A DNA stretch of 64,000 nucleotides from Parathielavia appendiculata (lineage: Eukaryota > Ascomycota > Sordariomycetes > Sordariales > Chaetomiaceae). Both the position numbers and the translations under genes were made by a program. The notes below the pieces were generated by a model. The model did not search any database and was not told the origin of the DNA. It worked only from the letters and a program-made list of their open reading frames with translations. Shown one piece after another: positions 41,958 to 53,213 of the stretch. The DNA lies in assembly GCF_033297405.1 (NCBI RefSeq), contig NW_026944240.1:180811-244810 (forward strand), written 5' to 3'. Numbering within the stretch: position 1 is the first letter of the stretch; each line of letters starts with the position of its first letter.

Positions 41958-42354
41958 CCGAAAGAAATGCAGTTTTTCAAGATTCGGAAGTTCAGTCTTT
42001 CCCAACTCGTTGAGATGGTTAGAATCGGAATCGAAAGCGCGCCAATTGTGGAATGAATGGTTGACTTTGTGACCAGCAGTCGTTTAAGTATTTGGAGTCG
42101 CTCCCCGCCTTGGAAATCGAGGTCTTGCACTCAAAGCATGCCGCCGCACATTATTATACTAAGTCTTCCCTCCTTCTCCTGGGAGTACGGTCTGACTATT
42201 CCACATACCTCTCTGTCATCCTCGACATAGGAAAGCAGACGTCGCAACAGCACAGACTACGAGGCTTGTTTCCTTTCCTGAAAGAGGAAAAAGAGCATCT
42301 CAGCCGGCGCAGCAATTACCGGCTACTTTTCGCTTTACTCTGTTCGCAATCCTA

Positions 42355-43834
42355 ATGGACATTATGATTCCGAGACTCGGTTTCCTCCGCTCAACGGAAT
42401 TCTGGCTTGTTTTCCACACGCTTCTCTGGTATGGTACCTTTGCCCGAAGATGCCAGCCTGCCTCGGTCTCCGCGTGCGGCGTATCCTTTGACTCCGGTCT
42501 GCGGCTTTCCAGGTTGGCTAATGCTCTTCTAGGCTTCATCGTTATGTGCGGCTTCTTGTTCACTGCGTCAGCCATTGGCGCTACAAGTCCAAAGTGCCAA
42601 ACTGGGAAAAGCCAAGATATACATCCGAAGATGTCACAGTGGTCATCCCGACAATCCACAACCGCCCGGAGGAGCTGCGCCCCTCCCTCGAGAGCATCCT
42701 GGCCTGCAAACCGGCTAAGCTGGTACTCGTGACCACGTGTAACAAGCGCGAGGCCTTAAGTCGCGTGGCGACAACCTTGCGGATGCCGGATTCCACGTCT
42801 CCCGTCGAGATCGTCGTGCTGCACGTTGACAAGGCAAACAAACGCCTCCAACTCTGCAAAACGCTGGAGGATGAGCACGTCAAGACGGCCATTACGGTCA
42901 TGGCCGACGACGACGTGGAGTGGCCGTCAACCCTGATGCCGTGGCTGCTCGCGCCATTCGAGGACGACAGGATGGGCGGAGTTGGGACGTGCCAGCGGGT
43001 GAAGCGCGTCGTCAACGGGGACATCGCGACGCGTATCTTCAACTGGCTAGGGGCTGCCTATCTTGAGCGGCGCAACTTTGAGATATCCGCGACGCACAAC
43101 ATCGATGGCGGCACATCGTGCATGTCCGGGCGTACGGGTGCGTACCGCACCGAAATTCTTAAGGACCATGTCTTCTTGAAAAACTTCAAGAATGAGAAAT
43201 GGGGAAGATACATCCTTAATGCCGACGATGACAACTTTGTAACGAGGTGGCTGGTGGCCCACCAGTGGAAGACCTGGATACAGTACGAGCCCGAGTGCGA
43301 AATTGAGACGACGCTCGAGAACAGCACGAAGTTCTTCTACCAGTGCTTGCGCTGGGCAAGGAGCAATTGGAGGAGCAACTGGACTAGTCTAGTGCGCGAG
43401 AGATACGTCTGGACGTAAGTTAACGTTAGCGCAAAGACCGCCCCCCTTTTCCTCGCGCCCTGCTAACCGACCAACAACTTCCAAGCCGACAGTGCTGGTG
43501 CACGTACGCGCTGCATATCGCCACTTTCACCTCGTTGGCCTTCGTGGTCGACCCGCTCTTGCTCTTCACGTGCTGGTGGGGTACGGAAAACTGGCAGCCT
43601 AGAAACCGGCGCACCCTGCTCGCGGCGGAGATCGCGTTCATGTTCGGCTTCACCAAAGTGGTGAAACTGGTTGGACTGCTTCGCAGGAATCCTCGTGACA
43701 TCATGTTTCTGCCGGTGTCAATCTTGTTTGGCTACTTCCATGGTCTGATCAAGCTCTATGCGCTATGCACACTCAACGAGGTAAACCACGAGCGCCCTCC
43801 AAACCCGCCCCACATACAGGCTATGATGATCTGA
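42355..43834 (+). CDS. Cps1-like GT2 polysaccharide synthase, three exons
   Basis: Exons 42355-42428, 42533-43414 and 43486-43834 join in phase to 434 aa (introns of 104 nt, GTATGG...TTCTAG, and 71 nt, GTAAGT, GCTAACC, CCAAG). An N-terminal membrane segment FWLVFHTLLWLHRYVRLLVH is formed across the first junction. The GT2 motifs are VTVVIPTIHN (about 60-68), ADDDVEWP (about 149-156), GGTSCMSGRTGAYR (about 217-230), NADDDNFVTRWL (about 254-265) and QCLRW (295-299). Exon 3 supplies C-terminal helices (IATFTSLAFVVDPLLLF, FLPVSILFGYFHGLIKL). This is the type-3 synthase-like family that includes cryptococcal Cps1, related to hyaluronan and chitin synthases. All catalytic motifs are intact. Product unknown. 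Confidence 0.85.
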
Positions 43835-44031
43835 CATCGAAGCACAGACGTCCTGGGGAAGCCGCGAGGACGGTGATGAACACAACACTTTCCGTCTGCA
43901 GGAGAGCCTGCCCACAGCTAAAGCATAGCAATGCCGCTCCAACTCCGCTCACCCGTGCGAGTCTTCCTTAGAGACCACCCACCCTTGATATCTCTTGCGC
44001 TCTTGTCTCCGCTGCCGAGGGCCTGTCGTCC

Positions 44032-44715
44032 CTACAGAAGCTGATCCCCGCATCTTTCGCGGCGGCGGTCCATGTCGTCTGCGAATGCCTCGGATTGGTG
44101 CCAACGGTTGTCGGATGGCGGAAGCCAGTCAGTCCGGGCTTGTTCCACGCAGCTTATTCTCCATTCAAATGTGATGTCACCCCAAGAGCCAGGTAGTGTA
44201 ACTCTCTGCCGCGACTCATTGTTGGAATGGATGGTCACCGTGTGCATAAAAACAGTGCCGGGGCCGAGGGCGAACGTTATCGTAAGCTCTTGTGCTTTTG
44301 GCGCGATATTCTCTCGATTCTCGAGCCCGAATGCGGACGTGCTATCGCCTTCGTTGTCCGTGAATATGGGAAACATGCCGCCGCGCTGACGGGAATCGTC
44401 GCGCGACCCGTCCGGTAATGCCTTGTGCGTATTGGCGTCGTAGTAAAATTTGGGAGATGTAGGCCGGGTGAAAGTGTATGGGTTCTTAGGTTCCAAGGAC
44501 TTGGTTGGAGAGCGTTCACCCTCCATTCCATTGAGCCTCTGGGTGTAATTTCTCAAACTTCCGGTCTGCCCATGCTCCTCGGAGGGAGTGGATGGCTGTG
44601 GAGAATGCATGTGCAGGTTGAGAGCCGAGGGAACGGACTTGTAGCAATGAGAGTTGTTGGATTGGTCGTCCTGACGAGAAGTCAGGCAGCGTACACTTAT
44701 GGTCGTGGCAGGCAC
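44032..44715 (-). CDS. unknown protein, 5' end unresolved
   Basis: A 227-codon open frame with coding-like composition (FTRPTSPKFYYDANTHKALP, FALGPGTVFMHTVTIHSNNE, GSWGDITFEWRISCVEQART). It opens on GTG; the first ATG is at codon 36, so an upstream exon or a later start is needed. No family recognised. Confidence 0.4.
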   Translation of the reverse strand: MPATTISVRCLTSRQDDQSNNSHCYKSVPSALNLHMHSPQPSTPSEEHGQTGSLRNYTQRLNGMEGERSPTKSLEPKNPYTFTRPTSPKFYYDANTHKALPDGSRDDSRQRGGMFPIFTDNEGDSTSAFGLENRENIAPKAQELTITFALGPGTVFMHTVTIHSNNESRQRVTLPGSWGDITFEWRISCVEQARTDWLPPSDNRWHQSEAFADDMDRRRERCGDQLL

Positions 44716-44875
44716 TCCCTTGTCGCGCTCCTGTACCTGCCGCTACCCTGGACGCGCACCGTCCTCCAGCCCAACACCTTGTGTCCTGGGTTCTCTCGGC
44801 GAGACCGACACGAGGCCCACCCACACTCGTCCCCCAAGCGCTGACCTACATAAGAGCAGTCTGTCGCAGGTCGAG

Positions 44876-45537
44876 TCACTCAGTCAGTCTCAGGGCAAAT
44901 CTTGCCAATGATTGGCAGGGATGTGGCGCCAGCTGCATGATGCATGTCGGCGAAGCGATCGCCAGGCACAACAAATTGCCAGTCCGCCTGAACAGCCCTT
45001 GTGCATCTTGGTTGGGCATCTCGGGAAGTCCATAAGTGGAGACGTTCGAAAGTGGCGTATCAGAGCGTGGTAAACGACGTTCAAGGACTGCTTGCTCAGG
45101 GGCGCCGGCCGCCAACAGTGTGAGCGACTGGTGAAAGGTGTGCTCTTGCGGGGAAGGGTTGGGGGGTAGAGACTTTGCAACTCTTTCGGTGTGCCGTCGT
45201 ATATCCCATCCTTTCCGTGCTCTCGTACCTTGAGGGTACCTCTTACGATCCCTGTTAGTTCTGCTCGCGAACCAGCTCGGTCGTGCTTGTCCTTTACCGC
45301 CACTCGAGACGGAGCCCTCGGTCTCAGCTCGTCGGACGGCAAAGGCAGCCGGAGCAGCTTGTACCAGGAACTTCCTCGGTCATGGGCCTGAGCATCTCCA
45401 GCCGTTTTGAGCACTGCTGTTAGCATCATTCCACCAGCCTGCCCCGTAGCCACTCGCTTGCAGATCCGTTCATTTGCCGCCGTCCTTGACTCGCTGTCGA
45501 CGGCTGGCCATGTGGCTGGCGCCAGGCAAAGGGCCAT
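44876..45537 (-). CDS. unknown protein, probable one-base frameshift
   Basis: From ATG 45537 the frame reads well to VREHGKDGIYDGTPKELQSL near 45160. The other frame then continues with better composition (FHQSLTLLAAGAPEQAVLER, NVSTYGLPEMPNQDAQGLFR) to a stop at 44876. The switch lies in a C-rich run near 45150-45165. Either a pseudogene or a missed intron. Not recognised. Confidence 0.3.
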
Positions 45538-45689
45538 CTACGGTATGAGAATGCCAGACTGAGTGGCACCGTAGGTTTCGCCCTGCATGTGTCGATGTTT
45601 GTCTCATTCATGCCTGGGCGGGAGGCGTCTACGAGGCCTCTCGGGCACTGGTCGTTGCCATGTACAAGGGCTTCGGTTGGACACATCAC

Positions 45690-46577
45690 ACTGACTGTGA
45701 GGGCTATTGAATACGGTCGGGCGAAGTAGGCAGGCCAAGGTTGTGTTGTTGCTTTTCGCCTTAAAAACGAGCAAGGTTTCTTGCGTCAGGGAGTGAGATG
45801 TGAAGGTTTGCTTCTGTTAGCTACTCAATCTCGTGCCATGAAATGACTTGCAGTTCTATCTGGACAGAACTATCGAACCCCACGCGTTCGGCCCAGCGGC
45901 CAGTACAGGGCTTCCATAGATGGCTACTGCCGGCGAAGGCGTCCAGCGTACCCTTTCCGTACCCTGTCCATTCTTTTGTAAGAATGGGTATTGATGTGAC
46001 GTGGACGGCGCATCTGAGGACCAACGAGCTCGACGACGTGGCGGAGCTATATCGCGAGCTTCATCATGAGAACCTCGCCTGTCCGTGCTGGTGCCGTTGG
46101 TGTACTGCCTGGCTTCTTAGATCTGGGGCTATAAGATCTCAGGGGTAGTAGACAAATCCGGTTACCCTGGAAACCATATGAGGGGTGCACGGATGCTAAT
46201 TCTGATTCCTCCGTCCGGACCCACAAGGACCACCACGGTATCCAATCAGGCCTCAACGCGCGACCGCGGACGTCGGCTGTTCTTGATGATCACAGTACGC
46301 CAACCTGTGTCCCCCTCGGCCTTGCGCTCCCTTCCCTCCTTTTCCTCTTCCACGTTCACTACGCTGCCACTCGTCTCGCCATGCTGCATACTTTTTTTCT
46401 CTCCATCTCTTGTGTTCACCGTCTTTCAGCATTTCTCGAACCGCAGACGCTCTCACCCGGCAGCTCACCCACCAAGCCGTGCGTCCTTGCGACGTAGCCG
46501 TCCTGAGACCTTCCAGATTCGCCTTCTTTGTCGACTACAGCTTTTGTTGATGACCGCCGTCTTTTAAGACTCGTCAA
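45690..46577. other. possible decayed ORF at 45821-46024 (minus)
   Basis: A 67-codon minus-strand frame (VHVTSIPILTKEWTGYGKGT, LWKPCTGRWAERVGFDSSVQ) has coding-like composition and ends in a stop. Its start is not found. Nothing else supported. Confidence 0.25.
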
Positions 46578-46713
46578 CGCATCACTTGCACCTGCAGCGA
46601 CTCGGCCTCCTTCCAGAGGCGTTGGATCATGTACGCCAACGCCAGGTGGGCCATGCTAGTCAGGGTGTCGGGATGTTTCTCTCCCAGCACCTTCTTTCTC
46701 GCCTCCATCACTT
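46578..46713 (-). pseudogene. kinesin-light-chain-type TPR fragment
   Basis: Minus strand: QVQVMEARKKVLGEKHPDTL, TSMAHLALAYMIQRLWKEAE, then SLQVQVMR and a stop. The GEKHPDTL...WKEAE...QVxVM period of 42 residues is the repeat of fungal NB-ARC/patatin-TPR proteins. Only about one repeat remains. Confidence 0.75.
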
Positions 46714-46734
46714 GCACCTGCACCTGTTACCGGC

Positions 46735-47223
46735 TGGCGAGAACGACTGGTGGCTTTCGAACCAGATGCAAAAGTACTCGCCCACGCACTTGTTCTCAAG
46801 CGACCCGATTGACGGATCAGCAAACCTTCTGACGCTGCGGGTGGATCCCCATCGCGTCTTTGACGAGAGGCATCGTTCCCAAGCTTGGGGAAGAGAGTGG
46901 GGCAGACGGCAGGGAGGTGGACATAGGGCGTGACGGAGCTGCTGGTGGAGGAGGACCCCAGTCTGTATGACAGCGGCTACTTTGGGGCAAAGATCTCTGA
47001 GAATAAAGGCTGCTATGATGGCGAGCTTGGCCTTGCTGAGTTGCAAGAGGAGGAGCCTCGGTGGCGGTTACGGAAGCGGACGCTCAGTTTCGAGGAGGAG
47101 TACTCTGCCTCAAAACGCATTCACATTGAAGAGCGGGGTGTACAAAGCCAGGCCAACAGCAATGATAGCCACTTGTACTCCGTAGTTTCCAGGCCAACCA
47201 AATGCTTTGTTTATTACCCCTGA
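46735..47223 (+). pseudogene. HNH-endonuclease-like gene, 3' part, frameshifted
   Basis: Plus strand: WWLSNQMQKY, SDPIDGSANLLTLRVDPHRV and FDERHR match the C-terminal half of the fungal HNH family (NPID...N.L.LR.DLH..FD.R.F). The frame ends at 46933 and a new one continues to 47223 (SLYDSGYFG, WRLRKRTLSFEEEYSASKRI). The upstream AAHL histidine part is missing, replaced by the antisense TPR fragment. Confidence 0.6.
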
Positions 47224-48145
47224 AAGGAAGAACATTTATTAAGCCGTGAGCAGTTTGGCTCGCCCCTCCCCACGAAATAATGTCTGCCTCTAATGGCTAC
47301 TAGACGTGACTGTGCTATCAAAAATACAAAAAGGAGCGAAATATACTCGTGTACTTGTACGTGAACTGTAGGACTTGGCCACAGAAGTGGCAAGCTGCCT
47401 CCTCCGACCCTCCAGTGTCCATGTGCCTTTACCGTGCCGAAACGGGAAGAAGTCGGCCAAGGAGCACGAGCACTCGCGAGGTCGCCAAAAGTTGGCCAGG
47501 TCGGCCCTGCCACTCTCATAAAGCCTCCTGCATGAACTGGCCGCCTCGCCTCCGCCATGCTGTAGCCAGAACTACCAATAGCAAGACGAGCCCGGCCATT
47601 CAAGCGCCACGGACTCGTCTATTTCTGCCTCGCCGTCAATGCGACGAAGATAAGGATCGCCGTCATACGTCGTCACAAGGCATCGAGTCCCGTCCGGCTG
47701 GCTGAATCGCAGCAGGTAGCCTGAAGTAAGCGATCTGCAGGCCCAGCCGTGGCCGTGCCAGCACCGAAGCCTCCAACCACTTTCTCCAATACACCCCCTT
47801 TAGATGAGCGTCCAAACTTGAGCTGGAGAGTTGAGAGGGCTGTGCGAGACGATGAGTGCGGACTTAGGGCGCCGGCGGAAAGAGATGAACGTGGGTTTGA
47901 ACACGCGGTCGCACGCGGTCTTGGCAAAATCAGGGGCAGAAGGCGTGTTGGGAACGCCCGGGTCCCACAGCACCAACCATTTGGAGCCTTACGCAACATG
48001 TACCTTATCCCTTTGGGCTGTGCTAAGCATGCTCTTAATACCTTCCGTTCCCCCCTTCACCATCCTCGAACCTAAGTTGTCCCGTTAAATAATTAGATAC
48101 CTTCGGTTTTACCAAGGTCACCGCGTCTTCGACAGTAAAACAGAT
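47224..48145. other. decayed minus-strand coding sequence, unidentified
   Basis: Minus-strand stretches with coding-like composition (TSGYLLRFSQPDGTRCLVTT and YDGDPYLRRIDGEAEIDES near 47600-47720) occur between stops. The last 60 bp before 48146 resemble the region upstream of chromodomain copy A. Confidence 0.3.
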
Positions 48146-49135
48146 ATGAAACCTCTGCGGACAACAGTGTTTGTTTCTATACTCCCTGATATTCTCCATT
48201 TTCCACTGAGGCTCGGGTTTTCGCTAACTCTGACTCTGTGGTATAGCCCCCGACTGAGCGATATCTACGAGAGCCTTGTCGAACGTGCTCAAAATCGCGC
48301 CGACGAGCAGGGGCGTAGGTCGCCACGTCTTTGGACCTCTCCGCCAGAGTACCTGCTCGAAGGACTTGTCGGCCTCCTCGACCACATAGCCGCCAGTTGC
48401 GAGTCTAGAACACTAGCGCGGATACCCTCAAACTTCGTCCTGAACATAATCTCCGAATGCGGATTTGATGACTGTGACCAAGCAACAACCGCGCTACGCT
48501 CGTATTGCTACGACCTGTATCGCAATGTCCTGGTTACCTGGCCCGAGAATGCGCCGTTTGTTAAGTGGCTATCCACTGCCGTGGCTACGTCATTTCGGAA
48601 GCACAATTTGGACACGGAAACTGAAAAGCGCCTTCTCACACAGCTGCGGCCTCTTAAGTCTTCGGATATACGTGAGAGAATGTGTGTGCGCAGCTGCCAT
48701 CTCCCCCGGCGCCAGCCGGCTCTCAAGACCAACAGCAGTGCAGGCAAGCGAGCGATAGGACGCCTTACAAACTGGCGGTTCCGGGAAGACAGCTCTGGCG
48801 ATGTGCATCTGATTGATATTGAGGTCGGAGCAGGAGTCTACTGGATGACGGAGGAAAATGCTCACCGAAAGTTCAAACATCGGCTGCTGAGATTCTGGAA
48901 ACGTCGAGGAGGGCGCGAGAAGGCAATCAGGGAAGCTGGCCGCGATATAACTGATAACACCCGGTTCCTCATCCACAAAGTCCTCGACGAGCGTCCAGAC
49001 CGCTCTGAATATTACGTTGAGTGGGTGGGCTATGGGGCGGCAAGCCGCTCTTGGGAGCCGAAGAGCGGAATACCTGAAGAATTCATTCATGCGTTCAGAC
49101 GGAAACGGCTTCGTCAGAGGTTGAGGGTAGCTTAG
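48146..49135 (+). CDS. chromodomain protein with an uncharacterised upstream domain (copy B)
   Basis: 329 codons, ATG start, no internal stop. It has the same order as the copy at 6.9-7.9 kb: LWYSPRLSDIYESL, SPRLWTSPPEYL, LLDHIAASCESRTLARIP, ALRSYCYDLYRNVLVTWPEN, FVKWLSTAVATSFRK, TETEKRLLTQLRP, then RLTNWRFREDSSGD, LLRFWKRRGGREKA and a chromodomain (FLIHKVLDE, YYVEWVGYGAASRSWEPKSG, FIHAFRRKRL) with the cage-type aromatics. By eye the central domain is more than half identical to copy A. DNA similarity continues upstream of this ATG (to about 48110), where copy A is in frame, so the ancestral start lies further 5' and the first residues may differ from the original protein. Confidence 0.7.
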   Translation: MKPLRTTVFVSILPDILHFPLRLGFSLTLTLWYSPRLSDIYESLVERAQNRADEQGRRSPRLWTSPPEYLLEGLVGLLDHIAASCESRTLARIPSNFVLNIISECGFDDCDQATTALRSYCYDLYRNVLVTWPENAPFVKWLSTAVATSFRKHNLDTETEKRLLTQLRPLKSSDIRERMCVRSCHLPRRQPALKTNSSAGKRAIGRLTNWRFREDSSGDVHLIDIEVGAGVYWMTEENAHRKFKHRLLRFWKRRGGREKAIREAGRDITDNTRFLIHKVLDERPDRSEYYVEWVGYGAASRSWEPKSGIPEEFIHAFRRKRLRQRLRVA

Positions 49136-52042
49136 GAGGACCCTGATATAAGAAACTGTTTCGTGACACTCTTCCGTTTCGCGGAACGGATCAATCTGAG
49201 GAGTGATATGGATGGTCGGAAAGACTCGCTGGGCAGTCACGTGGCAACAGTCCGACAAGGTCAGCACGAAGAACTTGCTTTGGACCTAGCATTGTAGAGT
49301 ATAGACGGGTTATAAGATTATTTCTGCATCAAGAGGTGAAGTTCAAAGGTCGAATTCGTCCTTACTCAAACGCATTCAGTCAGATAATTCATGGAACGGC
49401 GACCCGATGAAGCTCTATTGCAGCCTGTAAGCAAAGTTGTCACGTTAGTAGAAACACGGATAACCTGCATAGAGCTTAACAGCAGCAACCTTCTCCACGT
49501 ACCAGGGACGTAACAAGGATGTCGGATCCCAATACCCTCCACTGCCCTCACCGTCAGTTGGCCCACTGACCGTTCACTTCTGAAGGGCCCCCGGCGGGGA
49601 TACTGCGCTGAATTCTTGACGGGACGTACCGTGCCGATGGAGGCAGGGGATGAACTTGACGATGAACGGTTGGGCAACTGGAACCTTGGGAAGATCATCT
49701 CTCTGTTGCATGCGACGTGCGGCATGTCTCACTCTCCGAGGTGTGTCACTAGTTCTTGGCTCCTGGCTTGCTTCTCTGCAAGCCTCGGCGACTGGCCCTC
49801 CTCGACGCACCTGAGTACCTAAGATGAGTTTATTTGAGGTGCATGAACTTGAGGCCAAGGAACCTGAAGCGCGAGTGAAGATCGCAGATGTCCCGCGGTT
49901 GGCTACAGTTTCGTATAGAGTTCCCAAGGTTCAGTCTCCATACTGATCTCTGTTTAATATATTGTCAGAATAACTCCGCCCATCAGCCGGTCCGTATGAA
50001 CATACCTCTCTCCAGCACCCACTTGCATTCTCCGCAGAGCTGGTCCCTTGTCTCAAACTTCGTGACATTGGGCTAACATCCCCATTTCCTTCGAGTTTGT
50101 TTATAAAACACTCCGCCACACCCGCACCTTTCCCTGCTACTGTACTTCCAACCGTGCCCTTACCGGTCAAAGCGAGAATCTAACTGCAAGCAACATATGG
50201 AAAGGGCTCATGGCTGGACATATACCAAGAGCAATTCCAAGGGCAAAAGGCCGGCAAGTGGGGAGGAAACAGCCCACAGCGGTCCTTGTCCCAAAAATCG
50301 TGCCACAACGCAGGTCTCACTCGCTGCCTGCGAGTCCTTAACGAATTGCTAACCCTTTCTTAGAATGCCCTATCCAAAGCCCCACGCCTAGATGCATTGA
50401 TTGAACACTGCAAGGAAAAGGGTGAGAAGGTTCCAATAACGGGTCACGGGCCAGGTCAGAGCTCTGCAAGGAAGATTCGGGTACAGGGGTGGAGGCAAGT
50501 ACGTCAATGTCGAGGAAGACATCCTAAGTTCGATACCACTAGGGAAAGAGTTACTCCGCAACTGGGGTCATGGTCCCGACTGGCAGCCGGCTTGTCGACG
50601 TTGTGGGTCATAGCGACGGACAGGGAGCATGGTGGGAGATGATATGGACATTGCTGAACCAATTTGCTCATGACTGTTTGGTATGTATTCGCAACTAGGA
50701 GAAGAAGCAGACGCTCTCGCGCCTAGGTATATTGCGCTGGTCTGACATGCGTCTCAAGGGTCCCCAAGTCCTATACTTTCCGACTCAATCAATCAACAAC
50801 CAATCGTACCACACTCTCACAATCTAGTCTAGTCCAGTCCGTGCCTGTGTTGGGCGCTGGCTCCCGCCCCGCTCCAGGTCCACACCACCATATCGTCTAT
50901 CCCTGCCCATCCCAGACGACACGACATACCGCACCACCGTACCGTACCACCCTCCGTCTAGCCTGACCACTTAGTAGTAGGTATGTCTTTGTCCTGGCCG
51001 ATATCTATGCACAAGCCTTAAGCCTGATGAGGCTGCAGCGCAAGGTGGATGCTCCTACCCTTTAAACACAACAACGGCACCACCACACTGCTGTTGCTGT
51101 TGCTGTGATTGGGCTGGGTGATGCTGATGCTGATCAAACCACCGGATCACTTTCGAACTTCCAAGAGTAGAGCCCGTAGATGCTCTTTTCTCGGTAAGGG
51201 TACTCGATCAGTCTCGAAGAGATTCGGATGCAAAGAAGGATCGAAGAGCCGGCCAGGTCATCGGCCTCTGGTTCGCGCACTATCGCTCCAAAGTCGTCGT
51301 CGCGTTGCCTTGTCTGCCTCTCGAGCAGGGCGGTTTAGGGAAGGGGGATGGGAAGGGGTGTCGGCCCACTGAAAGAACGGGGCGGGATGGGATGGGAGTC
51401 CTCGCGGCAAGCCTAAACTGGAAAGACAAGGCTGGCCGAGCTGGCCAAGCATGACGAGGCGCGAGGGTCATGGCCGGGGTTCTCGTTCACAACGGGGGGT
51501 GTACCGAGATGTCTACCGAGCATGCACCAAGATTCGCCATCAAACATCCCTGACAGTGGCGCCCCCTAGGTCGCCGATTCCCAACCTGCAGACGACTGTT
51601 TGTGCGCACACCGTTCTTCACATCTCACGCCCTGACGCAAGAAGTCTTGCTTGTTTTTACGGCGAAAAGCAACAACAACCGTAATCCAATGATAGAAGCT
51701 ACGTTCACTCGGCATGAAACGTGTTGAGATGCACGCGCTTCCATGGACATGATTGGTCCTCAGTCAATCACGTCGAGTCGCGCACCCTCCCACAGACGCG
51801 TTGGCCAGCCACCGCGAGCCTGAGGGCACCCTCCATAATATCGTGTTGGTTGTCTCGTCTCTGGAAGACTTCTGATGGCCCTCCCGTCATTCTTTCCCGA
51901 CTTGCTAGCCGACGGAATTGCCTAGCAACATCGGCTGATCACGACTTTGCCTATCTAGGGCCAGTGCATGGGTTGAACATGTAAGTGAACTCTGTTCACA
52001 GGGCATCCGAAAACTGCCTAACATTGGGATGCAGCACTCATC
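49136..52042. other. long region without a supported gene
   Basis: 2.9 kb with many overlapping short frames (up to 119 codons) but no motif or paired splice signal. Repeated CACCACC and GTACCGTACC-type short motifs occur at 50880-50950 and GCTGTTGCT at 51090. Near 51980 GTAAGT...TTCACAG is too short (about 25 nt) for an intron. This is probably the 5' region of the zinc-cluster gene. Confidence 0.4.
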
Positions 52043-53011
52043 ATGGCCAACACCACCGCTGAAAAGGTCAGCAATTTGCTCGGACCTGCTCCGGCTGATG
52101 ATGAGCATAGCACAACCGATCATGAGGAGCAAAAGTGCCGCTCTTGCGCGTCTCAGGCGTATCCCTGCGATGGGGCAAAGCCATGTCGGACATGCGTTGG
52201 AAGGAATCTATATTGCTCCTACCTCCAGTTCGATGGAATGACCATCGATGTCTATATCCCGAAAAGGAAGCAAGGCGAGATAGGCTACGTCCCCATTTCG
52301 GAACAAGGAGACTGTCTTCGATGCCTATCAGAACTTCCCAAAAGAAGGGGAGGACGGCCCTGTTCTCTCCCCGGAAACGGACCGTGTCAAAACTGCCAGG
52401 AAAACACGTTCAGAGCTCTCAAGCGGACGTTGAGGCATTACAACCATTGGTGCATCGTGTACCTAGCTGGAGGGCACGTTCGGAAGCATCTACTTTCCTC
52501 TTCTACCGAGGGGAGAAGGAGCAATTTCTGTCCAGCTCGACGGCTTCTTGAACAACAACTCCCTATGCTCGAGAGCATTCCTGAGCAGCTTGAGGATATT
52601 GGGGCTGGTGTAACGGACCGTTCCGTCAAGAAGCAGCCCATAGAGGGAAAATGCAAAACCTGTGCGTCACAGAGACGCCACTGTGACGGCGAGAAACCTT
52701 GTGGGACGTGTACCAAACTGGGAAGAAGATGTGTCCAGCAGGGAACAACGTCGGGTACTGTCAAAGGTGTCCCACTCGACCAAAAGTGTCATAGATGCCG
52801 CAATCGGGAACGTGCTTGTGACGGCAAGACACCTTGCAACACATGCATCGCATCGTCGACGGAACTTCGAGTCCCTTGCAGACCGCAGGGACCAGATTCT
52901 GTACCACCAAGACAGCGGAACAGAAGGCGTGAAACGAAAGCCAGGAGGGGGAATGAACATCAGAGAGGAAAATTGGGGGAGGACTGCACTACGGAGCGTC
53001 AGCAGGTCTAA
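52043..53011 (+). CDS. multi-zinc-cluster protein (three or four Zn2Cys6 units)
   Basis: 322 aa from ATG in context ATCATGG, single exon. Unit 1: C32, C35, C42, C48, C51, C58. Unit 3: C204, C207, C214, C220, C223, C230. Both fit C-x2-C-x6-C-x5-C-x2-C-x6-C exactly. Unit 4: C249, C252, C259, C265, C268, C279, with a 10-residue last spacer. Unit 2 (C91, C94, C107, C115, C118, C137) keeps six cysteines in a stretched spacing. Units 1 and 3 share CASQ...CDG.KPC.TC, indicating internal duplication. There is no fungal-specific transcription-factor middle domain; the tail is basic (RQRNRRRETKARRGNE). GAL4-type proteins normally carry one cluster. It may bind DNA through several clusters or act as a metal-rich scaffold; the function is inference. 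Confidence 0.75.
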   Translation: MANTTAEKVSNLLGPAPADDEHSTTDHEEQKCRSCASQAYPCDGAKPCRTCVGRNLYCSYLQFDGMTIDVYIPKRKQGEIGYVPISEQGDCLRCLSELPKRRGGRPCSLPGNGPCQNCQENTFRALKRTLRHYNHWCIVYLAGGHVRKHLLSSSTEGRRSNFCPARRLLEQQLPMLESIPEQLEDIGAGVTDRSVKKQPIEGKCKTCASQRRHCDGEKPCGTCTKLGRRCVQQGTTSGTVKGVPLDQKCHRCRNRERACDGKTPCNTCIASSTELRVPCRPQGPDSVPPRQRNRRRETKARRGNEHQRGKLGEDCTTERQQV

Positions 53012-53213
53012 CCAACATCCTATCTATGTATGTATCTATTTCCTTCATTCACCAATCCCACAACACAAATGTTGAGAAGGAAGTATCTGGATTAGTCAAG
53101 TCCGCATCGTCATCATCACCCATCCTGAAGGAGCAGCGCAATAGCAATGGGACAAGTAGCCGTGAACAATTGCCTCAAACCCCAAGCTTCGATAAAGACA
53201 ATTCAGAGATAAG

